NCBI RefSeq assembly: GCF_022370635.2
Contig: NZ_CP092362.2
Coordinates: 4,650,001-4,714,000, forward strand
DNA length: 64,000 nucleotides
Source of the DNA: Mycolicibacterium crocinum
GTDB lineage: Bacteria > Actinomycetota > Actinomycetes > Mycobacteriales > Mycobacteriaceae
Reading direction: 5' to 3'
Position 1 is the first letter of the stretch. Each line of letters begins with the position of its first letter. The notes beneath the pieces were generated by a model, which saw only the letters and a program-made list of their open reading frames with translations, had not been told where the DNA came from and searched no databases. Shown one piece after another: positions 1 through 7,860 of this stretch. The position numbers and the translations under genes are program-made.

Positions 1-1609
1 CTCGAGCAGTAAGCGCGATGTCCCGTCCGCGGGCGGCAACGCCGAACTGGGCTCGACCAGCGACATCAACCCGCAAGACCCCGCCACCCTGCAAAAGGGC
101 GGCAATCTGCGCCTGGCGCTGTCGTCGTTCCCGTCGAACTGGAATACGCTCAACATCGACGGCAACGAGGCCGACACCGGCTCCATGCTGCGGCCGACGA
201 TGCCGCGTGCATTCGTCATCGCCGCCGACGGTTCGATGAAGGTCAACAACGACTACTTCACCAATGTCGAACTGACCGGAACCGACCCGCAGGTGGTCAC
301 CTACACGATCAACCCCAAGGCGGTCTGGTCCGACGGAACGCCGATCACCTGGGAGGACATCGCCTCTCAGATCAACGCGACGAGCGGTAAAGACAAGAAC
401 TTCGCCATCGCCTCCCCCAACGGCAGCGACCGGGTCGCGTCGGTCACCCGGGGGGTGGACGACCGCCAGGCCGTCATCACCTTCGCCAAGCACTACTCCG
501 AGTGGCGCGGAATGTTCTCGGGCAACACGATGCTGCTGCCCAAGAGCATGACCGCCAACCCCGAGGTGTTCAACAAGGGCCAGCTCAACGGGCCAGGACC
601 GTCGGCGGGGCCGTTCCTGGTCTCGGCGGTGGACCGCACCGCCCAGCGCATCGTGCTGACGCGCAACCCCAAGTGGTGGGGCACTCCGCCGCTGCTCGAC
701 TCGTTCACCTTTCTGGTTCTCGATGATGCGGCGAGAATCCCTGCGCTGCAGAATAATACGATCGACGCCGTCGGGCTGGGCTCGCTCGACGAGCTGACCA
801 TCGCCCGCCGCACCGCGGGAGTCTCGATCCGGCGGGCGCCGGGATTGAGCTGGTACCACTTCACCTTCAACGGCGCGCCCGGGTCGATCTTGTCCGACAA
901 GGCGCTGCGGTTGGCCGTCGCGAAGGGCATCGACCGGCAAGCCATCGCCGACGTGACGCAGCGCGGGCTCGTCGACAAACCCGTCCCGCTGAACAACCAC
1001 ATCTACGTGGCGGGCCAACAGGGCTACCAGGACAACAGCGAGGCCGTCGCCTACAACCCGGACAAGGCCAAGCAGGAACTCGACGCTCTCGGCTGGAAGC
1101 TCAACGGCCAGTTCCGGGAGAAAGACGGCAAACAGCTGGTTATTCGCGACGTCCTCTACGACGCGCAAACCACTCGACAGGTCGCGCTGATCGCGCAGAA
1201 CAACCTGGCGCAGATCGGGGTCAACCTGCAGATCGACGCCAAGCCCGGTAACGGCTTCTTCACCAACCACATCATCCCCGGCGACTTCGACATCGCTCAA
1301 TTCTCTTGGGTGGGTGACGCTTTCGCGCTGTGCTGCCTGAACCAGATCTACACCACGGGGGCCGAAAGCAACTTCGGCAAGATCAGCAGCCCGCAGATCG
1401 ACGCCAAGGTCGAGGACGTCTTCAACGAACTCGACCCGGACAAGGCTCGGGGACTGGCCAACGAGCTGGACAAGCTGATCTTCGGCGAGGTGTTCAGCCT
1501 GCCGCTGTTCCAGTCCGCGGGCAACGTCGCGGTGCGCAGCAATCTGGCCAACTTCGGACCAGCCGGATTGGGTGACTTGAACTACACCGCAATAGGTTTC
1601 ACGAAGTAG
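1..1609 (+). CDS. oppA: Oligopeptide ABC transporter substrate-binding protein, 5'-truncated
   Basis: This is a family 5 extracellular solute-binding protein that would capture oligopeptides outside the membrane for an OppBCD-type importer. The reading frame is open from base 2 without a start codon, so the true start lies before the window. The visible 535 residues open with a Ser/Lys-rich linker of the kind that follows a lipobox, then the family's first lobe (a GGNLRLAL motif near residue 36). Typical segments follow, such as VWSDGTPITWED, LTRNPKWWG and AYNPDKAKQELDALGW. The C-terminus is complete. Assignment as the Rv1280c (OppA, about 590 residues) orthologue rests mainly on synteny with the Rv1278-Rv1272c genes further right. 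No permease genes are in the window. LpqW is a related alternative, which the neighbourhood makes less likely. Confidence 0.8.
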   Translation, partial: SSSKRDVPSAGGNAELGSTSDINPQDPATLQKGGNLRLALSSFPSNWNTLNIDGNEADTGSMLRPTMPRAFVIAADGSMKVNNDYFTNVELTGTDPQVVTYTINPKAVWSDGTPITWEDIASQINATSGKDKNFAIASPNGSDRVASVTRGVDDRQAVITFAKHYSEWRGMFSGNTMLLPKSMTANPEVFNKGQLNGPGPSAGPFLVSAVDRTAQRIVLTRNPKWWGTPPLLDSFTFLVLDDAARIPALQNNTIDAVGLGSLDELTIARRTAGVSIRRAPGLSWYHFTFNGAPGSILSDKALRLAVAKGIDRQAIADVTQRGLVDKPVPLNNHIYVAGQQGYQDNSEAVAYNPDKAKQELDALGWKLNGQFREKDGKQLVIRDVLYDAQTTRQVALIAQNNLAQIGVNLQIDAKPGNGFFTNHIIPGDFDIAQFSWVGDAFALCCLNQIYTTGAESNFGKISSPQIDAKVEDVFNELDPDKARGLANELDKLIFGEVFSLPLFQSAGNVAVRSNLANFGPAGLGDLNYTAIGFTK

Positions 1610-1620
1610 CGGGCTTCGGA

Positions 1621-2880
1621 CTAACTCGACAGCGCGCGGGTGACCACCCGCGGAACCGCGGCAGGCAGGGCCGCCTCCACCCGTGCCGCCGCGGCCATCG
1701 CCGACACCATCAGCCGCACGGCGGGCCGGCTGGGCATCGCGTCCAGCGCCGCCTCCTGTTGCCGGAGGGTGTCGATCCGCCCGATGGACACCGCTTCGGC
1801 GATACGCAGCGCCGCCCGTTCCTTGGTGTCGAGCACGCTGTGACCGGTCGACGGTAGCCGCACCAGCACCGAGTTCGGAATGAGCCCCGCGACCCGCTCG
1901 GCGACCGCGGGCGGTGTGATCAGGTCGCGGCCACCGGAGATGACCACTGTCGGCCAGGTGAACTTCGGCATCTCGGCCACCAGGTCGAACGGCTCAGCCT
2001 CGAACTGCGGGGGCTCACCGGGCGCCGAGTCGCGCATCGCGACAGCCGGGTCCAACGGCAGGCCGTCCGGGTCGGCCGCGTAGTTGAGCTCGCGGTATCC
2101 GATCCGGCCGACCAGATCGGCCTCGTTGCGGTACGGCGCTTTTCGGCCCACCATCAATTCGCCGAAGTGCCCCATCGCGGTCCAGACCAGGCTGCGACCC
2201 CCCAGCAGCAGGTCCAACTGACGATCCAACAGCCGCGCACCGCCGAGCCCGTACACGGCCGCGGCGAGCTGGGCGGCAGCGGGAGTCATCACACCCTCCT
2301 CGGCCAGCCGCCGGACCTTGTCGGCCAGCTCCTCGGTGTCGGGCTGTTGGCCCTCCCACAGGACGTTGCGCACGGTTTGGCGCACCACCTCGATGTCGTC
2401 GCCGGCCAGCAGCGGCGAATCCAGGATCATCGCGAACACCCGGGACGGATGACGCACTCCGACCCCCGCGGCGATGTAGGTGCCGTAGGACGTGCCGTAG
2501 ATGACGGCGCTGTCCACCTGGGCGTCGTCGAGCACGGCAGCGACGTCGTCAACAACCTGCTCGATGGTCAGCGCCTCGGGAGGCAGGTCGGCCCCGTCGT
2601 CGTCGTGACGCGACATCCCGACCCCGCGGTGCTCGATCATGATCACGTCGAGGCCCTCGGCGGCGGCCCGGCGGCGAAGCCCCCGGTAGAGGGCGACCGA
2701 CGCCGCGCCCGGCCCACCGGGGATGATGACCAGGGGGTGTCGGGTCTTGCGGCCGGTGCGCACGTAGTAGAGGTCGAAGTGGTCGGTGCCGGTGGGCGTG
2801 ACCGGACGGCGGATCGGGCGGACACCCGGTAGCGCGGCGAGCTTGTCGTGAGCGCGGCGGCGCTTCTCATTCAGAGTCAT
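1621..2880 (-). CDS. Alpha/beta hydrolase, proline iminopeptidase-like
   Basis: A 419-residue cytoplasmic serine hydrolase of the alpha/beta fold. The oxyanion segment IIPGGPGAA lies near residue 52. The nucleophile elbow GTSYGTY puts Ser131 in GxSxG. The later GGRDLITPP and TGHSVLD segments supply the likely Asp and His of the triad. The HGGPG-like motif and length resemble proline iminopeptidases and tripeptidyl aminopeptidases, so cleavage of short peptides is plausible but the substrate is unknown. There is no signal peptide. The gene converges on oppA with an 11-base gap, which would suit peptide use after uptake. Its start is divergent from the acyl-CoA-dehydrogenase-like gene at 3009. 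No strong Shine-Dalgarno precedes the chosen ATG. Confidence 0.8.
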   Translation of the reverse strand: MTLNEKRRRAHDKLAALPGVRPIRRPVTPTGTDHFDLYYVRTGRKTRHPLVIIPGGPGAASVALYRGLRRRAAAEGLDVIMIEHRGVGMSRHDDDGADLPPEALTIEQVVDDVAAVLDDAQVDSAVIYGTSYGTYIAAGVGVRHPSRVFAMILDSPLLAGDDIEVVRQTVRNVLWEGQQPDTEELADKVRRLAEEGVMTPAAAQLAAAVYGLGGARLLDRQLDLLLGGRSLVWTAMGHFGELMVGRKAPYRNEADLVGRIGYRELNYAADPDGLPLDPAVAMRDSAPGEPPQFEAEPFDLVAEMPKFTWPTVVISGGRDLITPPAVAERVAGLIPNSVLVRLPSTGHSVLDTKERAALRIAEAVSIGRIDTLRQQEAALDAMPSRPAVRLMVSAMAAAARVEAALPAAVPRVVTRALSS

Positions 2881-3008
2881 CGCCGCCGGCCCGCCATGCC
2901 GTCGATTCTGCCTCGCCGGGCACGGGAATGGAATGCGCCGGCGTTCTCCTTAGGTTCGGGCTGAGCCAAAGCAGTGCCCGCGACAGTGGCCATCGGTAGA
3001 ACGAGGCA

Positions 3009-4256
3009 ATGACCACAGTAGAGCCCGTCAACCGCATTCTGCCCGGCACACCTGAGTTCGCCGACCTGCTGGCCCAGATCCGGCTCGGGGCCAAGGACCG
3101 AGACCTCAACGACGAGAACCCTTTTGACGAAGTCAACGCGCTCAAGCGAGCCGGCTTCGGTACCCTGCGCTTGCCGTCGGAGCTCGGCGGATCCGGTTTC
3201 ACTGTCCGTCAATTGTTTTCGACGGTCATCGACGTCGCAGCTGCCGATCCGATTGTGGCGCATATCTTCCGGACTCACTTCTGGTTCGTCGAGGAGCGGC
3301 TTCGCACCTACGGAGGACAGGAGCGAAGCGACCCGGGAAACGGGCCGAGCGAGCCCCGGTCACGGCAATGGTTGGCCAAGGTGGCCGAGGGCCACATCGT
3401 GGGCAACGCCTTCAGCGAGAAGGGATCGAACGCCGTCGGCAGTCTTGTATTCAATACGAGGTTGCTGCCCGTCCCCGGTGGCTACCGGCTGACCGGCGAG
3501 AAGTACTACAGCACCGGAACGTTGTTCGCCGACTACCTGACCGTCACCGCCACCACCGACCATGACTCGGTGGCCACCGTGATCGTGCCCGCCGATCGGG
3601 ACGGGGTGCGGCTGGTCGACGACTGGGACGGCTTCGGTCAGCGCCGGACCGGCACCGGCACCACCGTGTTCACCAGCGTCGACGTCGCTGAGGACGAAAT
3701 CTTGGCCGACAGCCCCTACGACGCCGAGCCGGTGCCGACGGTGCAGTACGCGGCACTGCAGCTCTACATCCACGCCGTCGTGGCCGGTGTGCTGCAGACG
3801 ATTGTCGAGGACGGGGCCGATCTGTTGCGGTCGCGCACCCGCAGCTTCAGCCACGCGTTGTCCGAGCGTCCCGTCGACGATCCGCTGTATCAGCGTCTGC
3901 TCGGCGAGCTGGCCAGCACCGCCTACATCGCGCGGGCGGCCGTACTGGACGCGGCGTCGGCCATCGAGGCGGCCACGGACTCGGTGCGGGATGGCGCGCC
4001 CGACCCCGACCTGGCGACCGAGGCTCAACTCAAGGTCGCCAAGGTGAAGGTCCACCTCGACGACGTCGCGCCCACCGCGGCGACCCGGCTCCTCGAGCTC
4101 GGCGGCGCCAGCGCGGCCAGCCGTCAGCGCAACCTGGACCGGCACTGGCGCAACATCCGCACGATCACCCTGCACAACCCGGTGGCCTACAAGGCGCGGG
4201 TGATCGGCCAGAACCTGTTGCACGGCACGCCGATCCCCGCCAACGCCTATTTCTGA
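3009..4256 (+). CDS. Acyl-CoA dehydrogenase-fold flavin monooxygenase (DszC/SfnB-like)
   Basis: A 415-residue protein of the acyl-CoA dehydrogenase fold, with an alpha-helical N-domain, a middle beta-domain (around NAFSEKGSNAVG and TGEKYYSTGT) and a C-terminal four-helix domain. The sequence resembles the DszC/SfnB branch, which uses reduced flavin and oxygen to oxidise sulfur or nitrogen compounds, more than true acyl-CoA dehydrogenases: I do not see the usual catalytic Glu region. The NtaA/DszA-like monooxygenase 91 bases downstream supports this, because such pairs occur in sulfonate, sulfone or aminopolycarboxylate scavenging loci. No NADH:flavin reductase is nearby. A -10-like TAGAAC ends six bases before the ATG, so a leaderless start is possible. 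The substrate cannot be read from the sequence. Confidence 0.75.
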   Translation: MTTVEPVNRILPGTPEFADLLAQIRLGAKDRDLNDENPFDEVNALKRAGFGTLRLPSELGGSGFTVRQLFSTVIDVAAADPIVAHIFRTHFWFVEERLRTYGGQERSDPGNGPSEPRSRQWLAKVAEGHIVGNAFSEKGSNAVGSLVFNTRLLPVPGGYRLTGEKYYSTGTLFADYLTVTATTDHDSVATVIVPADRDGVRLVDDWDGFGQRRTGTGTTVFTSVDVAEDEILADSPYDAEPVPTVQYAALQLYIHAVVAGVLQTIVEDGADLLRSRTRSFSHALSERPVDDPLYQRLLGELASTAYIARAAVLDAASAIEAATDSVRDGAPDPDLATEAQLKVAKVKVHLDDVAPTAATRLLELGGASAASRQRNLDRHWRNIRTITLHNPVAYKARVIGQNLLHGTPIPANAYF

Positions 4257-4347
4257 GTCGCCCTTCTCGCCCATACCGCCATTTCGCCGCGAAAGTGCGA
4301 GTAGATGAAGACATTTCGTCGATCTCGACATACCTGAAGGACACCTC

Positions 4348-5715
4348 ATGACCCGACAACTGCACCTCGGCGGCTTCCAGATCGCCTCCCAGGTGACCCA
4401 CTCACACGCCGCCTGGCGCCATCCGGCCAGCGACACCGGCTTCCTCACCCCGGAGTACTACCACCGCATCGGCCGGATCCTCGAACGCGGCAAGTTCGAC
4501 TTCCTGTTCTTCGCCGACCTGCTGGCCGCGCCGGTCCGGTTCGGCGACGGCATCGCCGAGCCACTACGGCGCGGGACCCAGGCCACCGCGACCCTGGACC
4601 CGTCGATCGTGGCGGCCAGCATCGCCGCGGTCACGTCGCGGCTCGGCCTGGCAATCACCAAGTCCGCCACCTATTTTCATCCCTACGAATTGGCCCGGAT
4701 CTTCGCCAGCCTCGACCACATCACCCGTGGGCGGGTCGCCTGGAACATCGTGACATCGCTAACCCAGGGCGAGGCGCAGAACTTCGGCCACGACGACCAC
4801 CTCGGCCACGAGTTCCGCTACGAGCGCGCCGACGAGTTCGTCCGCACCACCCTGGAGTTGTGGTCGAGCTGGGAGCCCGACGCCCTGGTTCTGGACAAGG
4901 AGTCCGGCGTGTTCGCCGACCCCAGCCGGATCAAGCATGTCGACCACGACCGTCGCTACTTCCGGTCCCGCGGGCCGTTGAACGTGCCGCACTCCCCGCA
5001 GGGCCGGCCGGTGCTGATCCAGGCCGGCTCGTCGAACACCGGCAAGGACTTCGCGGCCCGCTGGGCGGAGGCGATCTTCGAGATCGACCCGACCCCCGAG
5101 GGCCGGCGTGCCTACTACGACGACATCAAGTCGCGGGCGGAGAACTTCGGCCGTAACCCCGACACGGTGTTGATCTTCCCGGCGTTCATCCCGTTCATCG
5201 GCGAGACCGAGTCGATCGCCCGGGAGAAGCAGGCGTACCACAACGAGCTCGCCGATCCGATCTCCGGATTGATCACTTTGAGCGTGCACACCGACCATGA
5301 CTTCTCCGGCTATGACCTCGACGCCCCCGTCGAAGACGTCCAAGTCAGCGGCACCCAAGGGCTTTTCGACGCGGTGCGCCGCGTCGCCAACCGCGACAAC
5401 CTCACCTTGCGGGACGTCGGAGCCTGGTACGCACAAGGCGTGCTGCTGCCGCAGTTCGTCGGAACCCCGACGCAGGTGGCCGATCAGATCGAGGAGTCGT
5501 TCACCGCCGATGAGGCTGACGGGTTCATGGTGTCGTCGGCGACGACACCGGGCACGTTCAACGACTTCGTCGACTCGGTGGTGCCGGAACTGCAGCGGCG
5601 CGGATTGTTCCGCACCGAGTACACCGGGACGACGCTGCGCGATCACCTCGGTTTGGGTGACGTCGCGGACTCGAACGTGGGGGCCGTGAGCGCGGAGTTG
5701 CCTGCCGCCGGCTGA
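4348..5715 (+). CDS. NtaA/SnaA/DszA-family FMNH2-dependent monooxygenase
   Basis: A 455-residue luciferase-like (LLM class) TIM-barrel monooxygenase of the NtaA/SnaA/SoxA/DszA family, which uses reduced FMN and O2 supplied by a separate flavin reductase. Family features include the opening LHLGGFQI, the DFLFFADL strand near residue 51, TYFHPYELARIFASLDHIT near 105, GRVAWNIVTS near 129 and the long family-specific insert ending in QAGSSNTGKDFAARWAE near 226. Its length matches NtaA and DszA. A GAAGGA Shine-Dalgarno lies about 8 bases before the ATG. It probably shares a transcript with the DszC-like gene upstream. Likely substrates are sulfones, sulfonates, thioethers or aminopolycarboxylates; the sequence does not discriminate. 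Confidence 0.85.
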   Translation: MTRQLHLGGFQIASQVTHSHAAWRHPASDTGFLTPEYYHRIGRILERGKFDFLFFADLLAAPVRFGDGIAEPLRRGTQATATLDPSIVAASIAAVTSRLGLAITKSATYFHPYELARIFASLDHITRGRVAWNIVTSLTQGEAQNFGHDDHLGHEFRYERADEFVRTTLELWSSWEPDALVLDKESGVFADPSRIKHVDHDRRYFRSRGPLNVPHSPQGRPVLIQAGSSNTGKDFAARWAEAIFEIDPTPEGRRAYYDDIKSRAENFGRNPDTVLIFPAFIPFIGETESIAREKQAYHNELADPISGLITLSVHTDHDFSGYDLDAPVEDVQVSGTQGLFDAVRRVANRDNLTLRDVGAWYAQGVLLPQFVGTPTQVADQIEESFTADEADGFMVSSATTPGTFNDFVDSVVPELQRRGLFRTEYTGTTLRDHLGLGDVADSNVGAVSAELPAAG

Positions 5716-5724
5716 CGAATCGAG

Positions 5725-5757
5725 CGTGACATCGTGGAATGTCAAGTACTTGTCACG
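5725..5757. promoter_or_regulatory. Nested palindrome upstream of the molybdopterin oxidoreductase
   Basis: CGTGACA at 5725-5731 and TGTCACG at 5751-5757 form an exact 7-base inverted repeat. Between them, CAAGTACTTG at 5743-5752 is a perfect 10-base palindrome. The element lies in the 65-base gap before the molybdopterin gene and covers the position expected for its promoter. It looks like a repressor or activator operator, but no regulator is identified. Confidence 0.4.
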
Positions 5758-5780
5758 TTGCCGGAGTAGTTTGCAGATCT

Positions 5781-7769
5781 ATGCAAACGGTGCGCAGCTT
5801 CTGTCGGGTCTGCACTTCGGTCTGCGGCATCCTCGTCGACGTCGACGGCGACCAGGTATTGCGCGTCCGCGGCGATCAGGAACATCCGTTCTCGCAGGGC
5901 TATACGTGCGCGAAAGGCCGTGCGCTGCCGCTGTTGCACCACCATCCCGCGCGTCTGGAGAAGCCGCGTATGCGGGTCGACGGGCAGCTGCAGGACACCA
6001 CCTGGGACGTGTGCCTGGACGACCTGGCGACTCGACTCAAAGCGATCATCGACGAGCACGGACCTCACTCCGTCGGCTTCTACTTCAGCACGATGGAAAG
6101 CGCCGGCTTCCGGATGGCCGAGGCCCTGCACGCTGCGATCGGCACGCCGGCCAAGTTCAGTCCGCTCACCATCGACGGCACCGCCAAGCCACTGGTTTCC
6201 GACCTGGTTGGTGGTTTCATGGGCCTGTCGGGACGAACGGACCTCGACAACTGCGACTTCCTCATGCTTGTCGGCGTCAATCCGGTGGTGTCGCACGGGC
6301 ACGCGATCTCGATGCCCAACCCGACCGGCACAGTGCGCGATATCGCCAGGCGCGGGCAGGTTTGGGTGATCGACCCGCGGCGTACCGAGACCGCGCGGCT
6401 GGCCACCGGTCATCTGGCGCCACGGCCCAGCACAGACCACGCGGTGCTGGCGTACCTCGTCCGCGAAATCCTGCGCGACGGCAGGAAAACCGATGTGCCC
6501 GTGCAAGGTTGGGACGAACTGACCGCGGCCGTCGAGCCATTCACCGTCGAGCACACCGCGACGTTGTGCGACGTCGCCGAGACCGATCTGACGACGCTGT
6601 CGGCCGCCGTGCGTGGTGCCCGGTGCGTGGCCGTCGAAACCGGCACAGGCGTCACCATGACCGCCGAGCGCGGCAACGTCACCCAGTGGCTGGCCTGGGT
6701 ACTGATGATTCTCACCGGGGCGATGAACCGTCCCGGTGGAACCTGGTTTCATCCCGGATTCGCCTATCAGCTCGAGGCTTTCGGCGAATTCCTGCCGGTC
6801 ACACCGATCGAGGGAGCCTTCGGCCCCGGCCCGCGGAGCCGGCCGGAAGCGCAGGCTTTCATCAACGAATGGCCGTGCGCCGTGCTGCCCGACGAGATCG
6901 CCGCAGGCAACATCCGCGCGCTGATCAATGTGGGCGGCAGCCTCGTCACGTCGTTCCCGGAGACCGGGAAGCTGATCCCGGCGCTGCAGCACCTCGAGGT
7001 ATTCGCCACCACCGAGATCGTCAACAACGAAACGACTGAATTGGCAACGCATGTGCTGCCGACCAAGGACCCGCTGGAACGACCCGACATCACCCTGCAC
7101 GACATCCTCAGCTCGCGAGTCTCGGTGCAGCACACCCCCGCTGTCGTGGCCCCGGTCGGCGAGCGCCGTTCGATGTGGTGGGTGTTCGCCGAGTTGGGTC
7201 GACGGCTGGGATACGACATGGGATCACTCGGCGATCCCGACCGCAGCTCCGACGACGACGTGCTGTCGGTCTTGCTCGCAGGCGCCCGGTGCTCGTTCGA
7301 GGAGGTGGTCGCCAAGGGCTGGGCCGAGGTCCCGCAGGACCTGCCTGCGCAATGGGTCGACGACCACATCAACCGGATGGGCGGCTGGCGGCTGGCCCCG
7401 CCACTGCTTGTCGATCAGCTGACCGGGTTGAAGCCGATACCCGCACCGCTGGTGATGGTGCCGCGCCGTCAGCGCAAGAAGCTCAACGGGCAGCTCGACT
7501 TCCTCGGTGAACCGGCCGAGATCATGATCAACCCGGACGACGGCGCGGCCGCCGGTGTCGTCGGGGGTCGGCCGGTGACCGTGCGCAGCGCCAACGGCGA
7601 ATTGACCGGTGTGGCAAGGCTCGACGCGTCGATCAGGCGCGGCGTCGTCTCGATTCCGCAAGGCCATCACGAGGCCAACGTCAATCGGCTCACCAGCAAG
7701 GACGACATCGACACCGTGACCGGCATGGTCCGCTACTCCGGCATTCCAGTCAGCCTGCACCCCGCCTGA
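5781..7769 (+). CDS. Molybdopterin oxidoreductase with N-terminal 4Fe-4S (DMSO reductase family)
   Basis: A 662-residue molybdenum bis-MGD oxidoreductase. Cys8, Cys11, Cys15 and Cys43 (C-x2-C-x3-C-x27-C) form the N-terminal 4Fe-4S motif. A molybdopterin domain with the segments VGVNPVVSHG and VIDPRRTETA follows, and a C-terminal dinucleotide-binding beta-barrel ends in IPQGHHEANVNRLTS. There is no twin-arginine signal, so it should act in the cytoplasm. I chose the ATG at 5781, not one at 5739, because 5739 falls inside the palindrome at 5725-5757 and the conserved region begins right after 5781. It resembles formate-dehydrogenase/assimilatory-reductase relatives that act alone. No Mo-cofactor or electron-partner genes adjoin it. 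The substrate is unknown. Confidence 0.8.
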   Translation: MQTVRSFCRVCTSVCGILVDVDGDQVLRVRGDQEHPFSQGYTCAKGRALPLLHHHPARLEKPRMRVDGQLQDTTWDVCLDDLATRLKAIIDEHGPHSVGFYFSTMESAGFRMAEALHAAIGTPAKFSPLTIDGTAKPLVSDLVGGFMGLSGRTDLDNCDFLMLVGVNPVVSHGHAISMPNPTGTVRDIARRGQVWVIDPRRTETARLATGHLAPRPSTDHAVLAYLVREILRDGRKTDVPVQGWDELTAAVEPFTVEHTATLCDVAETDLTTLSAAVRGARCVAVETGTGVTMTAERGNVTQWLAWVLMILTGAMNRPGGTWFHPGFAYQLEAFGEFLPVTPIEGAFGPGPRSRPEAQAFINEWPCAVLPDEIAAGNIRALINVGGSLVTSFPETGKLIPALQHLEVFATTEIVNNETTELATHVLPTKDPLERPDITLHDILSSRVSVQHTPAVVAPVGERRSMWWVFAELGRRLGYDMGSLGDPDRSSDDDVLSVLLAGARCSFEEVVAKGWAEVPQDLPAQWVDDHINRMGGWRLAPPLLVDQLTGLKPIPAPLVMVPRRQRKKLNGQLDFLGEPAEIMINPDDGAAAGVVGGRPVTVRSANGELTGVARLDASIRRGVVSIPQGHHEANVNRLTSKDDIDTVTGMVRYSGIPVSLHPA

Positions 7770-7780
7770 GGTCCTCAGTG

Positions 7781-7800
7781 TTAGGGGACAAAGTCCCCAA
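7781..7800. promoter_or_regulatory. DosR-box-like palindrome upstream of the WS/DGAT gene
   Basis: GGGGAC at 7784-7789 and GTCCCC at 7793-7798 are exact inverted repeats around AAA, inside a 20-base segment starting TTA and ending CAA. The right half matches the mycobacterial DosR (DevR) consensus half-site AGTCCCSAA. The left half matches only if the central spacer is one base shorter than usual. The site sits 61 bases before the WS/DGAT start codon, a typical activator distance. There is no U-tract, so a terminator for the preceding gene is less likely. Confidence 0.4.
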
Positions 7801-7860
7801 CTGATCGGGTGACGTGTTGCCCGATGCCGACGCGTCGTAGTTTTGTCGTGGGAGTAGATC

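Noticed and set aside
3009..4256. Calling the 3009 gene a fatty-acid beta-oxidation acyl-CoA dehydrogenase
   Set aside because: The sequence follows the DszC/SfnB monooxygenase branch, and the adjacent gene is an NtaA/DszA-type partner, not an enoyl-CoA hydratase or thiolase.
5742..7133. A 463-codon open frame on the minus strand opposite the molybdopterin oxidoreductase
   Set aside because: It lies wholly antisense to a gene with a clear 4Fe-4S motif and domain order. Its translation is rich in Arg, Gly and His without family motifs, as expected for a shadow frame in GC-rich DNA.
7784..7798. The GGGGAC/GTCCCC hairpin as a terminator of the molybdopterin gene
   Set aside because: The stem is only 6 pairs with a 3-base loop and no U-tract. 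Its match to a DosR half-site and its distance from the next start fit a regulatory site better.
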